Positions 16,996 to 25,649 of a stretch of DNA of 64,000 nucleotides are shown piece by piece; within the stretch, counting starts at the first letter, position 1; each line of letters opens with the position of its first letter. This DNA comes from Bordetella parapertussis (GTDB lineage: Bacteria; Pseudomonadota; Gammaproteobacteria; Burkholderiales; Burkholderiaceae_B). The position numbers and the translations under genes are program-made. The stretch spans positions 62,001 through 126,000 of the forward strand of contig CAMDEF010000003.1 in NCBI GenBank assembly GCA_945895265.1, in the 5' to 3' direction. Below the pieces are notes generated by a model. The model made no database searches. It had not been told where the DNA came from and worked only from the letters and a program-made list of their open reading frames with translations.

Positions 16996-19365
16996 ATGGG
17001 ACACCCAGGTAGCACGGCGCGCATCAAACCCCAAGGCATCGGGGCAAGAGTACTGCGCAAAGAAGATGATCGTCATCTGCATGGCAAAGCCAATTTTGTT
17101 GCAGATATGGTGATGCCCGGGTTGTCTGAAGTAGCTTTCATGCGCAGCCCGCTTGCGCACGCCCGGCTGACGGCGATTGAGATTGCACCCGTGGGCAAGC
17201 ATGCGGTGTTCACGCGTGCGCACTTGAGCGATGTGCTAGATATTGCTGCTGACTCGTCTTTACCGACGTATCAGTTGTCGGCTCATCCGCCCTTGGCGCG
17301 AGATAAAGTGCGCTTTGTGGGTGAGCCGATTGTCATGGGGTTTGCGCCAACCCGTGCTGAAGCTGAAGACTTACTCGAAACCGTGCAGGTGCAGTATCAA
17401 GAGTTGCCAGCGTATGCGGATGTCGTCACTGCGATGCAGGCCGCAAATAATCTGGTGCATGAGCAATGGAAAGACAACGTCTTTGTGACGTTGTCGGTTG
17501 ATAAGAATTTTGATGCACTCGCTGCTCAGGCTGAAGTTGTGGTCCATCGAAAGATGAGCTTGTCACGTCAGTGTATGGTGCCGCTTGAGGGTAAAGCTGT
17601 ACTCGCATATTGGGATCATCAAGCCAATCAGTTGGTGGTGGTCAGCGCCACCCAAGTGCCGCATTTGATTCGTACAGCGCTTGCGCAGTATTTGCAGATG
17701 GATCAGGGGCAGGTACGTGTGATTTCGCCTGACGTGGGCGGGGCGTTCGGCTACAAGTGCGTGCTGCAGCAAGAAGAGTTGTGCGTGGCCTGGCTTGCCA
17801 AGACATATCGTAAGCCGTTTCGCTACCTTGAAGATCGTCGTGAACATTTGATCGCGGGTGCTAATACCCGCGAGCATCATTATGAAATGACTGCCTACGC
17901 AGATCGTCGCGGGCGTTTACTTGCGCTCGATGCGAAGATTACGATTGACGGTGGCGCCTATTCAGTCTGGCCCTTTACGATTGGGATTGAACCGGGCCAG
18001 GCGATCGGTAATTTGCCCGGTCCTTATGCCTTCGATGGCTATCGCTGCGTCACGCAATGTGTCGCCACAAATAAGCCTGGTTTTGTCCCGTACCGAGGCG
18101 TTGCGCGCACCGGTGTTTGCTTTGCCATGGAGCTCACCCTGAACGCACTGGCGCTTGAGGTGGGTCGCGAGCCTTGGGAGATTCGTCTTGAAAATCTCGT
18201 GCAACCCGAGCAGATGCCCTATGTGAACGTTGCAAATAAGCACTTTGATAGCGGTGATTATCCCGCCAGTGTCAGACGCGCACTTGAGATGATTAATGTC
18301 AAAGCCGTGCGTACGCGCCAACAACAAGGCGAGGCCGATGGGCGTTTGATTGGTGTTGGCTTGGCAACTTATACCGAGCAATCGGCGCATGGTACTTCGG
18401 TATTTGCCGCTTGGGGGATGCCTATTGTTCCTGGCTTTGATCAGGCCATGGTGCGCATGACGCCTGATGGTGGTCTTGAAATCAGAGTGGGTGTGCATTC
18501 GCACGGGCAAGGGATGGAAACCACCTTCGCTCAGATTGCGCACGAAGTCTTGGGGATCGAGCTGTCTAAGATGCGTGTGATGCACGGAGATACGGGGCAG
18601 ACCCCTTATTCGAGTGGTACCTACGCTTCGCGTTCACTGGTGATGTCTGGCGGAGCCGTCTCGCAAGCTTGCCAAAAACTGGTCCCGCCGTTATTGAACA
18701 TTGGCGCGCATTTGTTGAAAGCCAAAGTAACAGACGTCACTCTTGAAAGCGGCTCGGTGTGTTGCGGTGAACGTCGAGTGTCTTTGAGTGACATCGCAAA
18801 AGCCTGGTACCTGAGCCCACAACTCTTGCCGCCCGACGTGGATCCTGCCGGTTTAGAGGCGACCGTTGGCTATAAACCGCGCGTAGATACGGGTGCCTTT
18901 AGTTATGCCACACACGTGGCACTGGTGGCGGTCGATCCGCAAATGGGTGGGGTTGAAATTTTGGATTATGTGGTCGTTGAAGACTGTGGCGTGCTCGTCA
19001 ATCCGATGGTGGTTGAAGGGCAAACTATCGGTGGGGTCGCGCAGGGGATTGGTACGGCGTTGTATGAAGAAATGCGTTACGACGAACTTGCGCAACCACT
19101 GGCCTCGACTCTTGCCGACTATGTGATGCCTGGCGCCACTGAGGTCCCTAATATACGAATGGATCATTTTGAAACGCCTTCGCCTCACACAGAGTTTGGT
19201 GCGAAGGGTATGGGTGAGGGTGGTGCCATTGCACCACCCGCGGCGATTTTTGGTGCGGTCAATGATGCGCTGCGCAGAGTCGGTGCGGCCGAATTGACGC
19301 GTACCCCACTGACGCCAAGACGAGTGCTTCAGGCGCTTGAACAAAAAACGGACGTGGTGCGATGA
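16996..19365 (+). CDS. Molybdenum hydroxylase large subunit (CoxL/XDH-type)
   Basis: A 789-residue cytoplasmic large subunit without a signal peptide. It begins with the hallmark GARVLRKEDDRHLHGKANFVADM, followed by the aldehyde-oxidase hammerhead domain. Molybdopterin blocks are DVGGAFGYKCVLQQEE, PYRGVARTGVCFAMEL and a C-terminal GAKGMGEGGAIAPPAAIFGAV, which carries the catalytic Glu. The CO-dehydrogenase active-site loop (VAYRCSFR in true CoxL) reads VPYRGVARTG, so this is a form II enzyme of unknown substrate, not a CO dehydrogenase. ATGA overlap joins it to the FAD subunit. No XdhC-type maturation gene is in the window. Confidence 0.88.
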   Translation: MGHPGSTARIKPQGIGARVLRKEDDRHLHGKANFVADMVMPGLSEVAFMRSPLAHARLTAIEIAPVGKHAVFTRAHLSDVLDIAADSSLPTYQLSAHPPLARDKVRFVGEPIVMGFAPTRAEAEDLLETVQVQYQELPAYADVVTAMQAANNLVHEQWKDNVFVTLSVDKNFDALAAQAEVVVHRKMSLSRQCMVPLEGKAVLAYWDHQANQLVVVSATQVPHLIRTALAQYLQMDQGQVRVISPDVGGAFGYKCVLQQEELCVAWLAKTYRKPFRYLEDRREHLIAGANTREHHYEMTAYADRRGRLLALDAKITIDGGAYSVWPFTIGIEPGQAIGNLPGPYAFDGYRCVTQCVATNKPGFVPYRGVARTGVCFAMELTLNALALEVGREPWEIRLENLVQPEQMPYVNVANKHFDSGDYPASVRRALEMINVKAVRTRQQQGEADGRLIGVGLATYTEQSAHGTSVFAAWGMPIVPGFDQAMVRMTPDGGLEIRVGVHSHGQGMETTFAQIAHEVLGIELSKMRVMHGDTGQTPYSSGTYASRSLVMSGGAVSQACQKLVPPLLNIGAHLLKAKVTDVTLESGSVCCGERRVSLSDIAKAWYLSPQLLPPDVDPAGLEATVGYKPRVDTGAFSYATHVALVAVDPQMGGVEILDYVVVEDCGVLVNPMVVEGQTIGGVAQGIGTALYEEMRYDELAQPLASTLADYVMPGATEVPNIRMDHFETPSPHTEFGAKGMGEGGAIAPPAAIFGAVNDALRRVGAAELTRTPLTPRRVLQALEQKTDVVR

Positions 19366-20201
19366 AAGCGGCGCAGTTCGAATATATCAAACCCGCTACG
19401 TTGGCGCAGGCCTTGCAAACGCTTGCCGGCTCTGGAGGTCAAGCCAAACTCATGGCGGGGAGTCAATCCTTGGGCCCCATGCTGAACTTGCGACTGGCGC
19501 GTCCTACGCAAGTGCTGGATGTGTCGCGCCTCAATGAATTACGCAGCGTGGATCTGGTTCAAGGGCGTGTGCGAGTCGGTGCGTCGGTGACGCATGCCGA
19601 AATTGAAGATGGGCGTTTTGAACCTTTGCGCGGGCACCCAGTACAAGAGATGGCTGCGCGTATCGCCTATCGCTCAGTCCGCAATCGTGGCACGGTGGGT
19701 GGTAGTTTGGCGCATGCCGATCCAGCAGCCGACTGGGTTCTTGCTGCGCGAGCGCTCAATGCGCAGGTTGAAGTGTGTGCCTTTGAGCAAGCGCCGCGTT
19801 TGATCAATATGCAAGACTTCATGCTGGCAGCCTACACGACTGTTTTGGGAGAAGGCGAGGCGATTACCGCGCTTTATCTGCCGCTCTTGAGTGCTCAAGC
19901 CCGTTGGGGGTATTACAAATTTTGTCGAAAGACAGGCGAATTCGCCGAAGCCAGTTGTGCGGCTTATTTTGATCCCGCAAGTGCAACAGCGCAGATTGTT
20001 GTAGGCGCCTTAGATGGTGCGCCGGTAGCACTTGAGGCGCTTGCTAGTGCAGTCGCCCGCAGCGGTGTGGTTGCCGCATCTGAGGCTGCGATTGACGCTG
20101 CCTTAAGAGAGAATATCGACCAACTTGACACACTCGGGCGCCGCATGGCCGCTGCGGCTGTGATGCGCTGTCTCAAACAGGCTTTTGGTGCACACGCATG
20201 A
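19362..20201 (+). CDS. Molybdenum hydroxylase FAD subunit (CoxM-type)
   Basis: A 279-residue FAD-binding medium subunit. Family motifs are MKAAQFEYIKPATLAQAL at the start, AGSQSLGPMLNLRLARP and the second FAD loop RNRGTVGGSLAHADPAADW. It passes electrons from the FeS subunit to the final acceptor. It overlaps both neighbours by 4 bases (ATGA), so the three subunits are translationally coupled. The gene order L-M-S differs from the common coxMSL order. Confidence 0.9.
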   Translation: MKAAQFEYIKPATLAQALQTLAGSGGQAKLMAGSQSLGPMLNLRLARPTQVLDVSRLNELRSVDLVQGRVRVGASVTHAEIEDGRFEPLRGHPVQEMAARIAYRSVRNRGTVGGSLAHADPAADWVLAARALNAQVEVCAFEQAPRLINMQDFMLAAYTTVLGEGEAITALYLPLLSAQARWGYYKFCRKTGEFAEASCAAYFDPASATAQIVVGALDGAPVALEALASAVARSGVVAASEAAIDAALRENIDQLDTLGRRMAAAAVMRCLKQAFGAHA

Positions 20202-21427
20202 ACATCATTACGTTAACGGTGAATGGCAACACGATTCAGAAGGCGGTCTCTGATCGTACCCACTTGGGTGATTTCTTGCGTGACACGGTACAGCTCACAG
20301 GTACCCACCTTGGTTGCGAACACGGTGTCTGTGGTGCCTGTACCGTACTGCTTGATGGCGAACCAGTCAGGGCTTGTATCACTTACGCGGTGGCCTGCGA
20401 GGGTCGTGCCATTACGACGATTGAGGGTTATGAGTCTGACCCAGTGATGTCGCGTCTACGTGCTGCTTTCCAAACCCATCACGCTTTGCAATGTGGCTAC
20501 TGCACACCCGGCATGCTCGCAACCGCGCGCGACATCATTTTGCGTTTGCCACAAGCCGATGAGCAGCGCGTGCGCATTGAATTGGCGGGCAATTTGTGCC
20601 GTTGTACGGGCTACATGGGAATTGTCTCGGCGATCTTAGCGGTGTTACAAGACTTGCGCGAGCATCCCGATGCTCAGGTTCAGTTGTTGCGCGTAGCGAT
20701 TACCGAGGGAAGAGCAGAGCCAATTGACGCCCCACAGCTTGCGCAAGGTTTCACGAGTTTTGAGGCCAAGCGTCAGCTGGGCTCACCCTCTGAGTCGAGT
20801 GAGCAACTGCCGGTACGCCCCGTCATCATTGGCGGTGTTTCAGAGACACAAGGCGCAGACCAACAGGTTCAGCAAAAAGGCACGAAGGTGAACGCGTCGT
20901 TTGACGTTCCGTTTGGCGTTGACGCAGTTTGGGCTTTCATGTCCGATTTAAAAGCCGTTGCGAGTTGTTTGCCAGGCGCTCAAATCGAGAGCGAGACGCC
21001 TGAGCAGGTTGCGGGCAAGATTGCGATTAAATTCGGCCCAATGGCTGCAACCTTCAAAGGCAGCGCTACGATTGAGCGTGATGCGGCTCAACGTGTTGCG
21101 GTGTTGAAAGGTGCGGGCCAGGATTCGGTTAGCCAGTCGCGTGCGACCGGTGATGTGTGCTATCAACTTGAAGCGCTTAGTACTGCGAACACACGTGTTG
21201 CTGTGGAGTTGCTTTACACCTTGCAGGGGCCGTTGGCACAGTTTTCACGTTCTGGCTTAGTGCAAGAGTTTGTGCGACGAATGGTGGCGGATTTTGGTAG
21301 GAATGTGTCGCAGCGTTTAGCATACCCAGACACTCTCGAGACACCGCAGTCTCAAGCTATCAATCCTGTTGGTGTCATGTTCAGTATCCTCTGGCAGAAA
21401 ATCAAAAGTCTGGTCGGGGTTCGCTAA
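20198..21427 (+). CDS. CoxS-type (2Fe-2S) subunit fused to a CoxG-like SRPBCC domain
   Basis: A 409-residue fusion. Residues 1-160 are a complete CoxS subunit: CEHGVCGACT ferredoxin-type cluster, then CGYCTPG and CRCTG. After a polar linker (about 165-225), residues 228-370 resemble CoxG/carbon-monoxide-dehydrogenase subunit G of the SRPBCC superfamily: VNASFDVPFGVDAVWAFMSD, LPGAQIESETPEQVAGKI and KFGPMAATFKGSATIERD. The tail ends with a hydrophobic/basic segment (MFSILWQKIKSLVG), reminiscent of the membrane-anchoring end of CoxG. CoxG is usually a separate gene thought to aid membrane attachment. The frame is continuous with no sign of frameshift. Confidence 0.85.
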   Translation: MNIITLTVNGNTIQKAVSDRTHLGDFLRDTVQLTGTHLGCEHGVCGACTVLLDGEPVRACITYAVACEGRAITTIEGYESDPVMSRLRAAFQTHHALQCGYCTPGMLATARDIILRLPQADEQRVRIELAGNLCRCTGYMGIVSAILAVLQDLREHPDAQVQLLRVAITEGRAEPIDAPQLAQGFTSFEAKRQLGSPSESSEQLPVRPVIIGGVSETQGADQQVQQKGTKVNASFDVPFGVDAVWAFMSDLKAVASCLPGAQIESETPEQVAGKIAIKFGPMAATFKGSATIERDAAQRVAVLKGAGQDSVSQSRATGDVCYQLEALSTANTRVAVELLYTLQGPLAQFSRSGLVQEFVRRMVADFGRNVSQRLAYPDTLETPQSQAINPVGVMFSILWQKIKSLVGVR

Positions 21428-21470
21428 CTGACAACGCTCAAGTGGGTGGGGCGCTAACTGCTCGACGTGT

Positions 21471-22085
21471 TTAGCCGCCCGATAAGCTTTTAGTATCTTC
21501 AGCTAAATCGGTGCCGTCTAAGTGCGCTGTACAGTTCACGAGTTCGGCTGTAAAGGGATGCTGCGCGACGACGCGGGTGATCGAGGTGTTGCCGATGCGC
21601 GCTGGTATTGCCTGTTTACTGATGTCAATGCAATTGGCCAGCATGGCATGAATCACTAAGCCGTGGCAAACAACAACTAACGGGCCATCTAGCGATACAC
21701 GCAGTCGCGCTGCATACTCAAACGCCTCGGTAACGCGTTCGTGAAACTCGGCCAAAGATTCACCGTTTGCGGGTGCCTCAATCATCTCAAGTGGGTTAAA
21801 GCTCAGCGTGTCGTAAGGACGGCCGCGCAAATCACCAAAATTACGCTCACGTAATAGTTCAGTGCTTAGAGGTTCGAGCCCCGTATGGCGTGCGATTGCT
21901 TCAGCAGTTTGCCAGGCGCGCGGCATATCGCTTGATAAGATTGCTGCAGGTTTGAGGCCAACCACCCGCGCGGCGACGAGTTCAGCCTGCGCAAGCCCGC
22001 GCGGCGCAAGAGGGGTTGCGGCAGGTTGAACCGTGCGTGCGGCATTGAGCAAAGTTTCGCCGTGGCGAATCAAAAAAAGTGACAT
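21471..22085 (-). CDS. Histidine phosphatase family protein
   Basis: A 204-residue cytoplasmic protein of the phosphoglycerate-mutase-like histidine phosphatase superfamily. The phosphohistidine motif LIRHGETLLN is at the N-terminus. A conserved Arg/Glu block, ERNFGDLRGRPYD, lies in the middle, and VVCHGLVIHAML supplies the second catalytic His. It resembles the CobC/GpmB group, but the substrate is unknown. It stands alone, convergent with the molybdenum hydroxylase operon. Confidence 0.85.
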   Translation of the reverse strand: MSLFLIRHGETLLNAARTVQPAATPLAPRGLAQAELVAARVVGLKPAAILSSDMPRAWQTAEAIARHTGLEPLSTELLRERNFGDLRGRPYDTLSFNPLEMIEAPANGESLAEFHERVTEAFEYAARLRVSLDGPLVVVCHGLVIHAMLANCIDISKQAIPARIGNTSITRVVAQHPFTAELVNCTAHLDGTDLAEDTKSLSGG

Positions 22086-22171
22086 GTACGATCCAAAGAA
22101 GCGTTAAGCGGGCCTGATTTTGAGTTTGTCAGAACGCAAAAGAACTTGTCGCGATCGGACATCAAAGAATT

Positions 22172-23131
22172 TTACTCAATTTTTATTTTTGCTTTGACTG
22201 CTATGTCTTTGGACTCAGCAATTTCTGACCGAATCATTTGCGCCCAGTCGTTAGCGGGGTTCCAACTGATATCAAAACCAGTAGCGGCCATTTTCTCGAC
22301 GACGGCTGGGTCTTCAATGACTGCTTTCAACGCCTTTTGCAATACAGCTTTGACGTCAGCGGGTAAGCCTTTTGGACCGACAACGGCATTCCAAGCCACA
22401 ATATTGAAGTCCTTGAAGCCCGACTCAGCTAAGGTGGGGATATTAGGCAACAAGGGTGAACGCTTGATGCTGGTGACAGCGAGCGCCCGAACGCGACCCG
22501 CGTTATGTTGTGGTGTCGTCGCCAAAACCGTGTCATAAGATATCGGTACTTGCCCGCCAATCGTATCATTCATGGCGGGTGTGCTGCCCTTGTAGGGGAT
22601 ATGCATCACGTTCAAGCCAGTGACTGAATTGAACATTGCGCCGGCAAAGTTTGACGTTGTGCCGTTGCCATAACTTGCGTACGAATATTTATCGGGGTTG
22701 GCACGAATTAGGGCAATCAGCTCTGCGACGTTGTTTGCAGGGACTTGAGGATTGACCAATAACGCTAAACTAAGAGTCCCAACTTTACCGATGGCATCAA
22801 AATCCACCGCAGCATCGTAAGGAATTTGAGCCATTAAAGCCGGGTTCAAGACAAAGGTTGAGTTTGAGCCAAGTAAGAGGGTGTAGCCATCAGGTTTGGC
22901 ATTGGCGACGTAAGCTGCGCCAATCACGCTACCCGCGCCTGCTTTGTTTTCGACGATCACCGGTTTGCCGAGTTGCAGTTCAAGTTGTCTGGCGAGCAAG
23001 CGGGCGATCACGTCAGCCGCACCACCAGCCGGAAACGGCGCAATCAGTGTCACTGCCCGCTCAGGAAAGGCGGCCGAGCAGTTGGCGCTGAGCACTAGGG
23101 CAGCCAGGACGGCAAGAATTCGAGCTTTCAT
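22172..23131 (-). CDS. Bug-family tripartite tricarboxylate-type substrate-binding protein
   Basis: A 319-residue periplasmic receptor. I start at ATG 23131, behind GGAG, giving the signal peptide MKARILAVLAALVLSANCSAA. Bug-family hallmarks are PERAVTLIAPFPAGGAADVIARLLA, VIVENKAGAGSVIGAAYVA, DGYTLLLGSNSTFVLNP and LPNIPTLAESGFKDFN. Such receptors bind carboxylates and are greatly expanded in Alcaligenaceae and Comamonadaceae; most are orphans lacking TctA/TctB, as here. The ligand is unknown. Confidence 0.9.
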   Translation of the reverse strand: MKARILAVLAALVLSANCSAAFPERAVTLIAPFPAGGAADVIARLLARQLELQLGKPVIVENKAGAGSVIGAAYVANAKPDGYTLLLGSNSTFVLNPALMAQIPYDAAVDFDAIGKVGTLSLALLVNPQVPANNVAELIALIRANPDKYSYASYGNGTTSNFAGAMFNSVTGLNVMHIPYKGSTPAMNDTIGGQVPISYDTVLATTPQHNAGRVRALAVTSIKRSPLLPNIPTLAESGFKDFNIVAWNAVVGPKGLPADVKAVLQKALKAVIEDPAVVEKMAATGFDISWNPANDWAQMIRSEIAESKDIAVKAKIKIE

Positions 23132-23381
23132 TTGATCTCCGGCGCCTGCACTGAGGCGCATATTGTCTTAATTGCCATGGTCGGCAACCAAAAGGGTGAC
23201 GCCAACAACTGACGCCCAGTACGTAAATGCATGCTGCATGGCGTAGATCGTCTCACGCATCGCAACCAAGTGTTGCTAAATATACAAGAAATTGCGTCGG
23301 CTAAGCCAATATTTGGTGCGCGAGGGCTAAAACGTAATATAGTGATTCGCAGTTTCTACCAACTTTCGAGCTGAGGTCAAA

Positions 23382-23723
23382 GTGAATTTTCCAACAGCAA
23401 TTACCACGTGTTTCTCAAAGTTTGCCACCTTCAGCGGTCGTGCAACGCGCAGTGAATTTTGGTGGTTTTATTTGTTTACCTTGTTGCTCAGTTGGTTCGC
23501 GCAAATGGCTGTAGGCGCGGGGGTCGCTGGTGTGGTGAGTTTGGTGTTGTTTTTGCCCTTGCTGGCTGCTACCGTACGCCGTCTGCATGATATCGGTCGT
23601 ACCGGTTGGTGGATACTCATTGCCTTCACCATAATCGGGATCATTGTGTTGATTGTTTGGTACGCAACCGATTCTGAAAAGGCCGCCAATCAGTACGGCG
23701 AATACGTCGCGCCTACTGCTTGA
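23382..23723 (+). CDS. DUF805 family inner-membrane protein
   Basis: A 113-residue membrane protein with GTG start behind TGAGGT. DUF805 signs are FSGRATRSEFWWFYLF near the N-terminus, three hydrophobic segments and RRLHDIGRTGWWILI. Function is unknown for the family (YhaH/YhaI-like). It is followed after 2 bases by the stop of the minus-strand peptidase gene. Confidence 0.88.
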   Translation: MNFPTAITTCFSKFATFSGRATRSEFWWFYLFTLLLSWFAQMAVGAGVAGVVSLVLFLPLLAATVRRLHDIGRTGWWILIAFTIIGIIVLIVWYATDSEKAANQYGEYVAPTA

Positions 23724-23725
23724 AA

Positions 23726-24637
23726 TTAAGGCTTAAATTGCCCGATAAAAATCGCCGGATCGACTCGGGCATCGTTTAAGCTGACGTTCCAGTGCAGATG
23801 TGCCCCGGTTACCCGACCGGTGGCTCCTACCTTGCCCAGCACTTGTCCGCGCGCGAGAGTGTCTCCCACCTTGACGTCAATCACAGACAGGTGGCAGTAC
23901 ATGGTGATCAAACCTTGTCCGTGATCCAAAAATACGGTGTTGCCATTAAAAAAATAATCTCCAGTCAAGATGACTTTGCCGGCAGCGGGTGCTACGACTG
24001 GAGTACCTGTTGGTACAGCAAAGTCTAATCCCGAGTGTGGCGCTCTGGGTTCGCCGTTAAAAAAACGTTTCAGGCCGAAGGGGCTTGAGAGTGGTCCTTT
24101 GACGGGTGGATCAAGCAGAATATTGCTGGGTGTATTTGGACTGAACTGTCGATAGGCAGCATTTTGTAATTCAAGTTCGCGCGTGATACGGGTCATATCG
24201 TCGGCTAAGGGGTTGACATGGCGACTGTTGCTAACGGTGATGCGTTGTTCGCGATATTTTTTATCTTTAACTTCAAACTTAATCTCAGTGCTGGTTTTTT
24301 GCTCGGTCACGATCAGCACTTGTGTTTGAACAGCTATGTCAAGCGGCAGCCCCACCACCGCAACCCAACGTTGCTCTTGGCCTGCCACGACTAGAACAGG
24401 CTTCTGAAGAAAGGTGACCTTGGGTGGGGTGCGACTGGCGCTGGGCAGAGGCACGATCGCCACGCCCCCAGGAACCGGTTGGTGCAGGCTTTGAAGTGTT
24501 AAGGGGGTGGCTTGGGCGCTGGGCAGCAGAGTCAGTGAAAAAAGACTCAGGCACAGTTGGGCTAGCACTGCGGCAACGCAGCCCATCAAACGCACTTTAA
24601 AAAAACGAAAGGTATCTCTTGGCGCGTATGCTGACAT
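23726..24637 (-). CDS. M23 (LytM) family metallopeptidase
   Basis: A 303-residue exported protein with an N-terminal signal segment (VLAQLCLSLFSLTLLPSAQA). The first half carries a beta-rich domain of the peptidase M23 N-terminal type, and the second half is a LytM domain. Zinc ligands are visible in HSGLDFAVPTGTPVVAP (His and Asp) and in the C-terminal HLHW motif. The ribosome site is weak, so an internal Met 17 codons later could be used instead. It is predicted to cut peptidoglycan cross-bridges or to act as an amidase activator. Confidence 0.87.
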   Translation of the reverse strand: MSAYAPRDTFRFFKVRLMGCVAAVLAQLCLSLFSLTLLPSAQATPLTLQSLHQPVPGGVAIVPLPSASRTPPKVTFLQKPVLVVAGQEQRWVAVVGLPLDIAVQTQVLIVTEQKTSTEIKFEVKDKKYREQRITVSNSRHVNPLADDMTRITRELELQNAAYRQFSPNTPSNILLDPPVKGPLSSPFGLKRFFNGEPRAPHSGLDFAVPTGTPVVAPAAGKVILTGDYFFNGNTVFLDHGQGLITMYCHLSVIDVKVGDTLARGQVLGKVGATGRVTGAHLHWNVSLNDARVDPAIFIGQFKP

Positions 24638-24784
24638 TCTTTAACATTCAAAAGGAGAAGGCTTCACGCTCTGATCGTTCAAGAGTTAGGCAGACCTGTG
24701 ATTTAAGAAGCGCACACATAACAATGATGGAGTGAGTGGGCGGATCGCTCAATAAGGAAACGTGCATATCGAGCAACAGGCCGG

Positions 24785-25357
24785 TTAAAACTTCCAGAGG
24801 TATTGCGTGGGATTATCGGGGCAGGGCCCGAACTGGCACACCATAACCGAGCTGATCGTGTTAGCTGCCGCCAGTGCAAAAAATAAAATAATGACCCCGG
24901 TGGCAATCACGCCTGAGGTGCCACGATTAGACAGTTTGTTCGGTTGGCGATCGATACAAAGCATCAGTGCGCAAAAGGCCATCATGACAACAAAAGAGAT
25001 AAACCCCCAAGTGTAAAAATGCAAGCCAAACAAGGCAGAGCCATACCCTTGATCGCCGGGGGCAATATGTAAAAGAATTTGTCTCATCGAAGTGGCAGCG
25101 CCCACTAAGGCCGAGGCCAAGATCATTGCGTAGTGGATATTTGAGGCGCCAAAACGGATATTGAGCAGCATGCCAATACCAGCGAGAGTGAGCGCGACGC
25201 GCTGCAACTGACAGAGCGGGCAGGGAAGCTCGTTAAAGGCAATTTGATAGTAAAAAGCTGCAAGGAGTGAGCCGCAGATGGCAAGTAAGGCCAGCAGATT
25301 GAGCTGACTTGAAAAGGCGGTAGAAAGATTGCTGCGCGAGTTGGTCAGGCTGATCAT
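24785..25357 (-). CDS. DsbB-like disulfide bond formation protein
   Basis: A 190-residue membrane protein with about five hydrophobic segments. CPLC follows the first segment and matches the quinone-reactive Cys pair of DsbB. A second pair lies in CQFGPCPDNP at the extreme C-terminus, after an additional helix, instead of in the loop before the last helix as in E. coli DsbB. It would reoxidise a periplasmic thiol oxidase using quinone. The start ATG 25357 lies 8 bases after the DUF5993 gene, with AGAGG as ribosome site, so the two form an operon. Confidence 0.8.
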   Translation of the reverse strand: MISLTNSRSNLSTAFSSQLNLLALLAICGSLLAAFYYQIAFNELPCPLCQLQRVALTLAGIGMLLNIRFGASNIHYAMILASALVGAATSMRQILLHIAPGDQGYGSALFGLHFYTWGFISFVVMMAFCALMLCIDRQPNKLSNRGTSGVIATGVIILFFALAAANTISSVMVCQFGPCPDNPTQYLWKF

Positions 25358-25365
25358 GTCAACCT

Positions 25366-25524
25366 CTAGAGAGAAATGTTAAGCGTATCGGTCATATGAA
25401 ATTTCATCCAGACCAAAAAAATAACAAACGAGATGACCCAGACGCCAATCGCCTGTTGACGTAGCCCTCGCATGCCGAGCCCAATCGCGATGAGTGTGGT
25501 GAAAAAGGGCAACATCATGATCAT
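25366..25524 (-). CDS. DUF5993 family small membrane protein
   Basis: A 52-residue protein, MIMMLPFFTTLIAIGLGM at its start, with two hydrophobic segments and the C-terminal motif MKFHMTDTLNISL. The near-invariant HMTDxLNxxL ending is what I recall of DUF5993. The ribosome site AAAGGA precedes ATG 25524. It sits immediately upstream of the dsbB-like gene; from memory, DUF5993 proteins are regular neighbours of this DsbB type, which suggests an accessory subunit. The function is not established. Confidence 0.75.
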   Translation of the reverse strand: MIMMLPFFTTLIAIGLGMRGLRQQAIGVWVISFVIFLVWMKFHMTDTLNISL

Positions 25525-25649
25525 GACTTGAATCCTTTTAAAAGGTGTCGCGTGTGGTTAGGAAATAGGGTTTTTTGACTGTAGCACACACGCGATGTCG
25601 ACTGACCCTCGAACGGATGAATCGAATAGCGTGAGTCAAACGGACAACG

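Noticed and set aside
16996-21427. Aerobic CO dehydrogenase (coxLMS)
   Set aside because: The active-site loop lacks the Cys-containing AYRCSFR motif required for true CO dehydrogenase.
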